DNA of 64,000 nucleotides from Hymenobacter psychrophilus (GTDB taxonomy: Bacteria; Bacteroidota; Bacteroidia; Cytophagales; Hymenobacteraceae): the NCBI RefSeq assembly GCF_900107135.1, contig NZ_FNOV01000003.1, positions 124,001 to 188,000 of the forward strand. Direction: 5' to 3'. Below, in pieces: positions 8,255-17,411 of the stretch. Position numbers and translations under genes: made by a program. The first letter of the stretch is position 1; each line of letters begins with the position of its first letter. The notes under the pieces were generated by a model that was not told where the DNA came from, did not search any database, and worked only from the letters and a program-made list of their open reading frames with translations.

Positions 8255-8737
8255 GATAAAAAGTGGTAAAGGATGAAAAAAGAACCGACCACAGCAGCCG
8301 GAACAGCGGATAAGATTCCTTTGGAAGGAATTTGGAAAACAAGCACAACGGAGCCTTTCAATAGCCCGAAATAGATGAGCCGCTACAATCGGTCGACTGC
8401 CCTCTGAAAAGCAGTTGACAAACGCGGCAGTAACGTTCGAAAAAGCTTACGGAGCGTGCACCAGTTAAGGATTTAAATAGTCATAATCCTGTACAATTTT
8501 TTTTATTAAAATCGTAACCAAAGCATTTATGCCTGATTTACAGAGCACCAAAGACTGATCTATATTAAATAATCAGTAATTCGACTGGGCTTGCTCGACC
8601 TGTGACCTACGGAATGGTTGCCCGATCATACCGGACTTTTGTTGCGTAATTTTGGCCCTTTCCGGCCACCCACTGTTATAGTGGCCGGCATCCTCCCCTC
8701 CCCCGATTTTCGTGCGGCCCCGCCGCTTCGCTTTCCT
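8255..8737. other. Divergent intergenic region, AT-rich in the middle
   Basis: This 483-base gap separates the DUF4331 gene (minus) from hscA (plus). It contains a palindrome TTCCTTTGGAAGGAA at 8316-8330, 62 bases before the DUF4331 start; a markedly AT-rich stretch around 8470-8580 with an 8-base T-run; a short inverted repeat ACTGAT/ATCAGT at 8554-8577; and a promoter-like box for hscA at 8647-8654. No convincing gene or RNA is seen. I found no TAnnTTTG box for the DUF4331 direction, so that gene may use another promoter type. Confidence 0.55.
8647..8654 (+). promoter_or_regulatory. Bacteroidota-type -7 box for hscA
   Basis: TAATTTTG matches the TAnnTTTG consensus, about 84 bases before the chosen hscA start at 8738. 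No well-spaced TTG -33 element is seen. Its place downstream of the alternative in-frame start at 8618 argues that translation starts at 8738. Confidence 0.5.
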
Positions 8738-10600
8738 ATGGCTAAAGTTGCAATCAACCTATCTACCGGCAGTATTCAGCAGGAAGAAATAATTGTCGGT
8801 ATTGACCTGGGGACTACCAACTCGCTGGTGGCCTATATCCACCCCGAAAACCGCCTGCCCTTAGCCATCAATGACCAGGGCCGGGGCACTATCGTGCCGT
8901 CGGTAGTTCATTTTCCGGCCGGAAGCGAAGCACCATTGGTGGGTACCGAGGCCAAGGAGTACCTGCTCACCGACCCGCAAAACACTATTTACTCGGTGAA
9001 GCGCCTGCTGGGTAAGAGCTACCACGACCTGGGCCAGCATGCTGGCGGGCTGGGCTACAAGGTGATTGACGACAACTCGGAAGGCTTGGTGAAAATCCGG
9101 GTCGGCGACCGGTTCTACTCCCCCATCGAGCTGTCGGCCGAAATCCTGAAGGAACTGCGCGAACGGGCCGAGCACGCGCTCAAAACGCCCGTCAACAAGG
9201 CTGTGATTACGGTGCCGGCTTACTTTAACGACTCGCAACGCCAGGCCACCCGCGACGCCGGCCGGCTGGCGGGCCTGGAGGTGCTGCGCATCGTGAACGA
9301 GCCCACCGCCGCGGCCCTGGCCTACGGTATTGGCCTGAACCCCGACGAGGAGAAGACGGTGGCCGTGTACGATTTGGGCGGCGGCACCTTCGATGTGAGC
9401 ATTCTGAAGCTGCATCAGGGCATTTTCGAGGTCCTGAGCACCAACGGCGACACGTACCTGGGCGGCGACGACTTAGACCGCGCCGTGGCCGAGCACTGGA
9501 CCAGCCAGCACGAGCTGACGAACCAACTGACTGCCAACGGCTCGTTGCAGCAAGAGCTGCGGCTGCTGGCCGAATCGGCTAAGCGCTACCTGAGCCAGCA
9601 CGATGACTTTGCCGGTAACCTTGGCGACGATATGGTGGTGCGCCTGAGCCGCGCCGAGTTCGATGAGCTGGCCCGCCCGTTGGTGGAGCGCACCATTGCT
9701 TCGTGCCGCCGCGCCCTGGCTGATGCGGGCCTGAAGGCGGAACAGCTCGACGCCGTGTTGCTGGTGGGTGGCTCGACCCGGGTGCCGCTGGTGCATAAGT
9801 CGGTATCGGCCTTTTTTGGGCAGGAAGCCAACAACTCGCTCAACCCCGACGAAGTGGTGGCGCTGGGCGCGGCTATCCAAGCCGATATTCTGGCCGGTAA
9901 CCGCCGCGACGTGCTGCTGCTCGATGTAACGCCGCTCACGCTGGGCATCGAAACCCTGGGCGGCCTGATGGACCCGATTATCCCGCGCAACTCCAAAATC
10001 CCGACCAAGGCCGGCCGCCAGTACACCACCAGCGTGGACGGGCAGGTGAACTTGAAAATTTCGGTGTACCAGGGCGAGCGGGACGTGGTGAAGGAAAACC
10101 GCAAGCTGGCCGAGTTCGATTTGCGCGGCATTCCGGCCATGCCCGCCGGCCTGCCCAAGGTCGATGTCAACTTCATCCTGAACGCCGACGGCATCCTGAA
10201 AGTAGAAGCCCTGGAGCTGCGCTCCGGCACCCGCCAGGAAGTGGAAATCAAGCCCCAGTACGGCCTCACCGACGACCAAGTGGAGCAAATGCTGATGGAC
10301 TCGCTCACTTACGCCCGCGAAGACGTGGCGGCCCGCATGGTGATTGAGGCCCGCACCGTGGCCGAGCAGATGCTCTACCAAGTGGAGCGCTTCGTGGCCA
10401 AAAACGGCCAGCACCTCACCGCCGACGAACTCGTGCAAACCCAGGCCGGCGTAGACAAGCTCAAGGCCGCCCTGCAAACCCCGGAAAAAGACGTAATGCT
10501 GAAGGCCGTGGACGAACTGGAAGAACTCACCCGCCCCTTCGCCGAGCGCGTGATGAACATCAGCATCAGCCAGGCCATGGCCGGGAAGAAGATTGAGTAG
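8738..10600 (+). CDS. hscA: Hsp70 family chaperone, HscA-like
   Basis: 620 aa from the ATG at 8738. The frame is open from 8618, but those residues are not Hsp70-like and precede a promoter box. The ATPase domain shows GIDLGTTNS (21-29), [23 protein letters not shown] and [11 protein letters not shown]; the substrate-binding domain follows. The N-terminal lead-in ([13 protein letters not shown]) and the short C-terminus without a Gly-rich tail resemble HscA, the chaperone that helps transfer Fe-S clusters from the IscU scaffold, more than DnaK. No isc genes are adjacent, so a second DnaK-like protein cannot be excluded. Confidence 0.85.
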   Translation: MAKVAINLSTGSIQQEEIIVGIDLGTTNSLVAYIHPENRLPLAINDQGRGTIVPSVVHFPAGSEAPLVGTEAKEYLLTDPQNTIYSVKRLLGKSYHDLGQHAGGLGYKVIDDNSEGLVKIRVGDRFYSPIELSAEILKELRERAEHALKTPVNKAVITVPAYFNDSQRQATRDAGRLAGLEVLRIVNEPTAAALAYGIGLNPDEEKTVAVYDLGGGTFDVSILKLHQGIFEVLSTNGDTYLGGDDLDRAVAEHWTSQHELTNQLTANGSLQQELRLLAESAKRYLSQHDDFAGNLGDDMVVRLSRAEFDELARPLVERTIASCRRALADAGLKAEQLDAVLLVGGSTRVPLVHKSVSAFFGQEANNSLNPDEVVALGAAIQADILAGNRRDVLLLDVTPLTLGIETLGGLMDPIIPRNSKIPTKAGRQYTTSVDGQVNLKISVYQGERDVVKENRKLAEFDLRGIPAMPAGLPKVDVNFILNADGILKVEALELRSGTRQEVEIKPQYGLTDDQVEQMLMDSLTYAREDVAARMVIEARTVAEQMLYQVERFVAKNGQHLTADELVQTQAGVDKLKAALQTPEKDVMLKAVDELEELTRPFAERVMNISISQAMAGKKIE

Positions 10601-10618
10601 GGCTTAGGGCTTAGAAAA

Positions 10619-10724
10619 GAACGTCGTTCAGAGCGAGGCGAAGAATCTCGCGTGCTACAGTAACTCCCTATTGTCAGGAACACTTTGGTACGCGGAATTC
10701 TTCGCCTCGCTCTGAACGACGTTC
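10619..10724. repeat. Long intergenic inverted repeat (family A)
   Basis: Arms 10619-10652 and 10691-10724 are complementary over 34 bases with two mismatches; the outer 28 bases pair perfectly. The loop is 38 bases. The arms contain CGAAGAATCTC, shared with the repeat at 3773-3890. It fills the hscA-anmK gap and could act as a terminator for hscA, as an mRNA-stabilising hairpin, or as a mobile REP-like element. Confidence 0.88.
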
Positions 10725-10751
10725 CTCATTGTTCACTTTTCGCCATAACAT

Positions 10752-11966
10752 ATGCACCGCCTCGCTCATCTTGCCCGGCAGCCCAGCCGTCGGATTATCG
10801 GCCTGATGTCGGGCACCTCGCTTGATGGGCTCGATGTGGCCCTGTGCCGCCTGCATGGGCACGGAACAGCTACGCGGCTGGAGCTGGAGCATTTTGCCAC
10901 GGTGCCTTACGAGGAGGATTTCCGACGGCGGGTGCGCCAAGTGTTCGCCCGGGAGCAGGTGAGCCTAGAGTACCTGACGCTGCTACATGCCTGGCTGGGC
11001 CGCGAGCATGCTCGAATGGTGCTCGCCTGCCTGCACGAGTGGCAGGTGGCCCCGGCCGAAGTTGACCTACTGGCCAGCCACGGCCAAACGGTGTACCATG
11101 CCCCTGCCCACCAGCACCAGCACCCCGATTTTCCTGGTCTCAACGCCACGCTGCAGCTCGGCGACGCCGACCATCTGGCCGTGGGCACCGGCATCATCAC
11201 CATCGGCGACTTCCGCCAGAAGCATGTGGCCGCTGGCGGCGAAGGGGCCCCGCTGGCCGCCTACGGCGACTTTCTGCTGCTCAGCAGCCCGGCCGAGGAG
11301 CGGCTGCTGCTCAACCTGGGCGGCATTGCCAATTTCACCTACCTGCCCCGCACCACCACCGATGCCAGCAGCCAGCACGCCAGCGCTGCCTTCAGTACCG
11401 ATACCGGCCCTGGTAACACGCTGCTCGATACTGTAGTCCGGGCTCATTTCCCCGGCCATAGCTATGACGAAGACGGCCGCCTGGCCGCCGCCGGCACGGT
11501 GCATGCCACACTGCTGAAAGAACTGCTGGCCCACCCTTTTTTTACGGCCCCACTACCCAAAACCACGGGGCCGGAGCTTTTCGGTCCGGCTTACCTGCAG
11601 GCGGCCCAGGCCGGCACCCACACGCTTGGCCTGCCAGTTGAGGACCTGCTGGCGACGCTGGTGGAGCTAAGCGCAACGGGCGTGGCCCGCGCTGCCCGGC
11701 TGGCCCTGGGCGAGCAGCCGGCCGTAGCTGTGTACGCCAGCGGCGGCGGGGCGCACAACCCGGTGCTCATGGCCGCGCTACAGCGCCACTTGCCCGCCTG
11801 CCGCTTTGCCAGCACGGCCGCCCTGGGCGTAGCGCCCGATGCCAAGGAGGCTATTTTATTTGCCCTCCTGGCCAACGAGGCCGTAGCTGGTCAGCCGCTC
11901 AGCATGGGCGCGGGCCGCCAGCGCGTGCCGGCCGTTCGCATGGGCAAAATCTCGCTGCCCGATTAA
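10752..11966 (+). CDS. anmK: Anhydro-N-acetylmuramic acid kinase
   Basis: 404 aa, ATG at 10752. AnmK phosphorylates and opens 1,6-anhydro-MurNAc to MurNAc-6-phosphate in cell-wall recycling. The diagnostic GLMSGTSLDG is at about 17-26, followed by the catalytic-region motif DLLASHGQTVYH, GDFRQKHVAAGGEGAPL, LLNLGGIANFTYL, STDTGPGNTLLD and late GGGAHNPVLMAAL. All core blocks of the actin-like fold are present and the length is normal. It follows hscA after an inverted repeat and converges with the next gene. Confidence 0.96.
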   Translation: MHRLAHLARQPSRRIIGLMSGTSLDGLDVALCRLHGHGTATRLELEHFATVPYEEDFRRRVRQVFAREQVSLEYLTLLHAWLGREHARMVLACLHEWQVAPAEVDLLASHGQTVYHAPAHQHQHPDFPGLNATLQLGDADHLAVGTGIITIGDFRQKHVAAGGEGAPLAAYGDFLLLSSPAEERLLLNLGGIANFTYLPRTTTDASSQHASAAFSTDTGPGNTLLDTVVRAHFPGHSYDEDGRLAAAGTVHATLLKELLAHPFFTAPLPKTTGPELFGPAYLQAAQAGTHTLGLPVEDLLATLVELSATGVARAARLALGEQPAVAVYASGGGAHNPVLMAALQRHLPACRFASTAALGVAPDAKEAILFALLANEAVAGQPLSMGAGRQRVPAVRMGKISLPD

Positions 11967-11993
11967 AGGCGGGTAAAAGAGTGGGTTGGCTCC

Positions 11994-12428
11994 TCACTTC
12001 ATCTGTATCAGCCGAAAGCTTTTCACCTGCCGGGCCGTGGAATCCTGGAAGCTAATATCGAGCTGGAAGTGGGGGCGGGCGGCCAGTGTATCGGCGCGGA
12101 AGGTGTAGGCTACGAAGGGCTCGGGCGCCGCTACATCGCGGAGGCGGTAGCCCAGCTTGTAGAGGTCGATGATGGGGCCGAACTGACGCACGGGCTCCCG
12201 AAGCGGCTGCAGCGTCTGCCGAAACTGACGCTCGCTTAGTTGCGCCCGGGCCGTGGGCGTTAGCCAGCGGTAGGCCTGCTGCCAGTGCTGGCCCACGGCG
12301 GCCAGCCAGAACCGCCGCGCTACCTGCACCTGGGAAAGCGGCCGCTGCTGGGCTGGGCCGGAGCCGGGCAGCAACAGCAGGCCAGTAGCCACCATCATAA
12401 TCCGCAGCACACCGGCTCCTACACGCAT
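11994..12428 (-). CDS. Small secreted protein of unknown function
   Basis: 144 aa, ATG at 12428. A signal peptide (about 1-26, cleaved near GPAQQ) precedes a soluble domain: helices around ARRFWLAAVGQHWQQAYRWL and a strand-rich C-terminal half. The layout resembles DUF3887/DUF4019-type NTF2-like domains, but I cannot place it firmly. It ends 27 bases from the convergent anmK stop and starts 9 bases after the divIC-like gene stop, so it is probably co-transcribed with that gene. Confidence 0.75.
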   Translation of the reverse strand: MRVGAGVLRIMMVATGLLLLPGSGPAQQRPLSQVQVARRFWLAAVGQHWQQAYRWLTPTARAQLSERQFRQTLQPLREPVRQFGPIIDLYKLGYRLRDVAAPEPFVAYTFRADTLAARPHFQLDISFQDSTARQVKSFRLIQMK

Positions 12429-12437
12429 CAGGCGGCG

Positions 12438-12752
12438 TTATTCCTTGTCCTGGGGTACGAGCACAAATACGTCTTCGCCGGGGCGCTTCATGATGTACTT
12501 CTCGCGGGCAAATTTTTCCAGCAGCTCGGGGCTACTCAGCAACTCGGCACGGTCCTTCTTTACTTTGTCGATTTCGCGCAGGTAGTACTCCCGGTCGCCT
12601 TCCAGCTCCTGCAGCTTGGCGTACATATCGTACTGCCGCACCAGGTCGTTGGCATCAAACAGGAACATCCAGCCCAGAAAAGCCAGCCCGGTCAGGAAGT
12701 AGAAGTTGCGCAGGAAGCCCGGGATTCGGGCAATAAGGTCGGACGGAGACAT
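12438..12752 (-). CDS. Septum formation initiator (DivIC/FtsB-like)
   Basis: 104 aa from the ATG at 12752; a TTG two codons upstream is less likely. One membrane helix (about residues 14-34) is followed by a coiled coil (about 40-72, LQELEGDREYYLREIDKVKK) and a conserved end (LEKFAREKYIMKRPGEDVFV). This is the DivIC/FtsB layout: a bitopic divisome protein that bridges FtsL and FtsQ partners in septal wall synthesis. In many bacteria it lies next to eno; here a CARDB/T9SS gene lies between them. Confidence 0.9.
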   Translation of the reverse strand: MSPSDLIARIPGFLRNFYFLTGLAFLGWMFLFDANDLVRQYDMYAKLQELEGDREYYLREIDKVKKDRAELLSSPELLEKFAREKYIMKRPGEDVFVLVPQDKE

Positions 12753-12824
12753 AGTCAAAGATAAGCACCATTTACAAGGCGGTGCAATCCGTATTGCCGA
12801 AGCGTTGTGCGGCCCGGCAGTTGG

Positions 12825-13931
12825 CTATTTCACCAGTACCCGGCGCACCACCTGCTGGGCTGGCCCGGTGAGCCGAAGCGTGTACAGGCCCGCTGGCAAC
12901 GACTCCGTTTCCAGTGTGGCTTCGGCCTGGCCGGGGCGCCAGTTCTTTTGCGCTACTACTCTCCCCAGGCCGTCCAGCAGCGTCATGCCAACCAGCGTTC
13001 TGGCCGCCGCCCCGAGCTGCACCCGGATGGGTACGCCCGCGGCAACCGGGTTTGGGTACAGCTGCACGGCCTCGTTGGCGGCGCTGGCTGTTGCGGTTAC
13101 GGGGCCGCCGGTTACCGTCAGGCGCAGGGCCCGCGAATTATTCGTCTCGTCCGACTCGGCTAGCAGGTCGCGGGGGTCAATTACCAGCAGCAGATAATAG
13201 GTACCCGAAACCGTACTCTGCGGCACGGGCAGTACCGGGGCCGAAAATATGGTGCTCGGCGACCCACCGCCTATATTACCGCCGAGACTACCACCGGTAA
13301 TTTGGCCCATGAACACATCTGTACCCGCCGAAAAAACAGTATCAGTCGAAAGGAAGAAACCCACTTCGTACCCATTTGCCGACCCAAGCCCCTGGTTGAT
13401 AATGAAGGCGAAGGCACCGGTGTTTCCCCCTGCCGGAACCGTGCTGAACGAGATGGAAGGCCGCAGTAACGTCAGGTCCGGCATCGGCACTCCGCCTTTA
13501 GTTACCTGGACGGGGAAGCTGACCACGTTGTTGGTTTCGTTGGATTCCCGTTCGGCATTGAGCGGGTCGGCTACGAGTACCAGGTAATGCTTGCCCGCTG
13601 AGGTCAGAGGCGGAATAATGCCCGTAATGGAAGTTGGCCCTGACTGCCCGGCGAGCAGTAAGCCCTGGCAGCTGGCCCCCAGATAGGCGTCGGTGGCATC
13701 CCAGATGGCATCTTCCGAAAGGTAGTAGCCCACGCAGTTGAACTGCGCCCCCGCGCCCGGATTGCCATTCACGCGAATGTTGGCCGACATCGGATAAGCC
13801 GCCCCGGCAATTACGGCCGTTGGCAGCGAAAACGGAGCCACCAGCACCAGATCCGGCAGGTTCTGGGCCTGCATCTGCCGCGGCAGGGCGAGTATCAGCA
13901 GCCAGAGAAACGAGCGTAAGCATTTTTTCAT
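12825..13931 (-). CDS. Secreted CARDB-domain protein with T9SS C-terminal domain
   Basis: 368 aa from the ATG at 13931, which begins a clean signal peptide (MKKCLRSFLWLLILALP, cleaved near MQAQ); the frame extends to 14000 but without such a feature. Two CARDB-like Ig folds follow, each ending with a similar motif (NAERESNETNNVVSF and LLAESDETNNSRALR). The last ~80 residues (LYPNPVAAGVPIRVQL ... GLYTLRL) form a T9SS type A sorting domain. It is predicted to be surface-exposed or released, as an adhesin-like or structural protein; ligand unknown. It interrupts the common eno-divIC adjacency. Confidence 0.88.
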   Translation of the reverse strand: MKKCLRSFLWLLILALPRQMQAQNLPDLVLVAPFSLPTAVIAGAAYPMSANIRVNGNPGAGAQFNCVGYYLSEDAIWDATDAYLGASCQGLLLAGQSGPTSITGIIPPLTSAGKHYLVLVADPLNAERESNETNNVVSFPVQVTKGGVPMPDLTLLRPSISFSTVPAGGNTGAFAFIINQGLGSANGYEVGFFLSTDTVFSAGTDVFMGQITGGSLGGNIGGGSPSTIFSAPVLPVPQSTVSGTYYLLLVIDPRDLLAESDETNNSRALRLTVTGGPVTATASAANEAVQLYPNPVAAGVPIRVQLGAAARTLVGMTLLDGLGRVVAQKNWRPGQAEATLETESLPAGLYTLRLTGPAQQVVRRVLVK

Positions 13932-14020
13932 AAGAGGTATACAGAAGCGAATTGCAACTTGACTTGAAGTAAAGTAACGAGCCGGCAGCCAGGAATACAT
14001 CCTTCAAAAACTACCCGCAG

Positions 14021-14028
14021 CAAATATA
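14021..14028 (-). promoter_or_regulatory. Bacteroidota-type -7 box for the CARDB gene
   Basis: On the minus strand TATATTTG matches TAnnTTTG, about 90 bases before the start at 13931 and just after the eno terminator (14072-14104). The CARDB gene is therefore probably transcribed separately from eno. No good -33 element was found. Confidence 0.5.
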
Positions 14029-14071
14029 CTAGCCCTGCCGACACCAGCTGTCCGGGAGGCACCAAAACTAA

Positions 14072-14104
14072 AAAGCCCGCCTGACATTACATCAGACGGA
14101 CTTT
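14072..14104 (-). terminator. Intrinsic terminator of eno
   Basis: On the minus strand AAAGTCCGTCTGA pairs with TCAGGCGGGCTTT (13 pairs, two of them G-U) and is followed by TTAGTTTT. It lies 23 bases past the eno stop. Confidence 0.85.
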
Positions 14105-14126
14105 TCGGAGGACGAAAATCAACGAT

Positions 14127-15443
<1,317 letters not shown>

Positions 15444-15501
15444 TTACGGCCGCTGGCCCGCAAGGTAAATAGTATCCCCGACTGTTTCGGCCCTAACTCC
15501 C

Positions 15502-16290
15502 CTACCCTTCCAGCCAGCGTCGGAACTCGGGCGTTTGGGCTGCGCTCGTCATCAGCGTAACCGCGCTGGCCCGCAGCTTTACCACCAACCGGTTATTAAA
15601 GTAAGGTTCCACACGCTCCACGAAGGCAACATTGACCAGTTCCGAACGGTTAAGCCGCCCGAACCGGGCCGGATCGAGCTGGGCCTCCAGCTCCGTGAGC
15701 GTGCCGGTAAGCGGGTGGCGCGCGCCGGCCCCATCCACGGCGAATACCACGCCCTCGTCGGCCTGCAGGTAAGCTACGTCCTTAGTTTGCACAACGTAGA
15801 GGCTGTTGCGCACCCGCACCGACAGCCGCTGCCGGTACTGGGGCTGGCTTCCCTGGCGCAAGGCTGCACTCAGCTCCTGTACCAACGCCGGACTAAGACC
15901 AGCCGGCAGTACCGGAGTGGGAGCCGCAAAGTTGCGGCGTAGTAGCTGGTACTTGGCCAAGGCTTCCTCGAACTGCTCGTAGGTAAATGGCTTGAGCAGG
16001 TAAGCAATGCCATTGCCCCGGAAGGCAGGCAGCAGGAACTGGTCGTAGGCGGTAGTGAAGATAATCGGGCAGGTGACCTGAAACCGCTCATAGAGGGCGA
16101 AAACGTTACCATCGAGCAGCTCGATATCGGACAGAATCAGGTCCGGCATGGGGTTGCTCTGCAGCCAAACCAGCGCTTTTTCCACGCTCCGCAGCACGGT
16201 CAGGTCTGCCTCGTTCAGCCCCACCCGGCTAGCAAATGCCACTACTTGCCGGGCTGCCAGCTCCTCATCTTCCAGAATCAATATGTGCAT
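15502..16290 (-). CDS. LytTR family response regulator
   Basis: 262 aa, ATG at 16290. An N-terminal receiver domain (1-120) has the acidic pocket E7-D8-E9, phospho-acceptor Asp55 in ILSDIELLDG, Thr in FTTAYD and Lys in LLKPFTYEQ. After a linker, a LytTR DNA-binding domain covers about 157-260 (LSVRVRNSLYVVQTKDVAYL ... FGRLNRSELVNVAFVERVEP). Such proteins bind direct-repeat sites as transcription regulators. The gene follows the histidine kinase gene by 68 bases; they form a two-component pair. Confidence 0.95.
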   Translation of the reverse strand: MHILILEDEELAARQVVAFASRVGLNEADLTVLRSVEKALVWLQSNPMPDLILSDIELLDGNVFALYERFQVTCPIIFTTAYDQFLLPAFRGNGIAYLLKPFTYEQFEEALAKYQLLRRNFAAPTPVLPAGLSPALVQELSAALRQGSQPQYRQRLSVRVRNSLYVVQTKDVAYLQADEGVVFAVDGAGARHPLTGTLTELEAQLDPARFGRLNRSELVNVAFVERVEPYFNNRLVVKLRASAVTLMTSAAQTPEFRRWLEG

Positions 16291-16358
16291 GGTGGCGGCA
16301 ACAAGCTGGGTGTTTTGGTGATAAAAATCTGATTTTCAAATCTTTATTCGAGTTATTA

Positions 16359-17381
16359 TTAAGATAACCGGCTGGGTAACTGGGTTATTACGGGTACGGT
16401 TACGGCAAAAACATCTACAGTACTGACTACCTGGATTTCCTGATTAAACAGCAACCGGTACCGCTCGCGCAGGTTGGCCAGTCCGGTACCTGCCGAATCG
16501 ATTGGGGTGAGCTTGGGCCGGCGTGGGTGGCGTACTGTCAGGGTTTCAGCAGTTGCCGCCAACACCACTTCCAGCGGGTCGTCCTCATTGCCGGCGTTGT
16601 GCTTGATGGCGTTTTCGAGCAGCTGCTGCAGCGTACCCGGCACCACCAGCCGCTGGTCCCAGGCGGGGCCGGGCTGCAATTCGAGCCGGAACTCGTACGC
16701 CGTGCCGAAGCGGTGCCGCAGCAGGTAAATGTATTCCTCTATGAAGCGCAGCTCCTCGCTCACGCTCACAAAGTCCTCGTTCTGGTGCCGAACCAGCAGC
16801 CGGTAGAGGCCCGCGAACCGGTTAAGGTACTCGTTGGCTTCGGCGGGATCCTGCTGAATGAGGCCGCGCAGCACGTTGAGGTTGTTGAACAGGAAGTGCG
16901 GGTCGAGCTGGGCCTTGAGGTTGCGCAGCTCGCTCTGCGTTTGGGCCTGCTGGGTTAGCAGCAGCCGCTTCTGCACGTCGAAGTACCGCTTGCCCGCCAT
17001 CAGAATACCCAGCATCCCGTAGCTCTGGGTATGCTTCATAACGGTGTACAGAATGGCGGGGGCGCTCCATTGCAGCGGCTTGTCGCTGAGCAGTATCCAG
17101 TAGCCAAACCAATACAAATGCGCGTCGATCACCACAAATACCACCAGCGCACCGAGCACTATCCAGGGGCTACGGCGCAATAAAGCCAACGGCAGCAGCC
17201 CAAATACCAGCACATACACGGCCAGCGTATCGAGCCCGATGGTGAAGAGAATAGAGGGCACCGCGCGTGCCAGCCCAAACTGCTGCAGGTAGCTGAAGAA
17301 GATAATAGACGCGGCCAACAGCCAGTAGGCTAGTACCAGCAGGTAATCGGAGCGGCTGGGACGTTGAAATGTGAATGGCAT
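16359..17381 (-). CDS. LytS/YehU-type sensor histidine kinase
   Basis: 340 aa, ATG at 17381. Four hydrophobic segments lie in the first ~130 residues (about 13-31, 41-66, 73-97, 105-128), then a short coiled region, the His_kinase domain with phospho-acceptor His162 in LDPHFLFNNLNVLRGL, and a HATPase_c region with LQQLLENAIKHN (N-box) and GTGLANLRERYRLLF (G-box). No separate sensor domain is seen, so stimulus sensing is probably in the membrane part. It lies 30 bases after the beta-barrel protein gene and is followed by its LytTR partner. Confidence 0.95.
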   Translation of the reverse strand: MPFTFQRPSRSDYLLVLAYWLLAASIIFFSYLQQFGLARAVPSILFTIGLDTLAVYVLVFGLLPLALLRRSPWIVLGALVVFVVIDAHLYWFGYWILLSDKPLQWSAPAILYTVMKHTQSYGMLGILMAGKRYFDVQKRLLLTQQAQTQSELRNLKAQLDPHFLFNNLNVLRGLIQQDPAEANEYLNRFAGLYRLLVRHQNEDFVSVSEELRFIEEYIYLLRHRFGTAYEFRLELQPGPAWDQRLVVPGTLQQLLENAIKHNAGNEDDPLEVVLAATAETLTVRHPRRPKLTPIDSAGTGLANLRERYRLLFNQEIQVVSTVDVFAVTVPVITQLPSRLS

Positions 17382-17411
17382 GGTGGCAGGTAGTAACAGG
17401 GCGGAAAGATG

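Noticed and set aside
12756..12763. TATCTTTG box just before the DivIC/FtsB start
   Set aside because: It matches TAnnTTTG but lies so close to the ATG that the transcript would start at or inside the coding region; probably chance.
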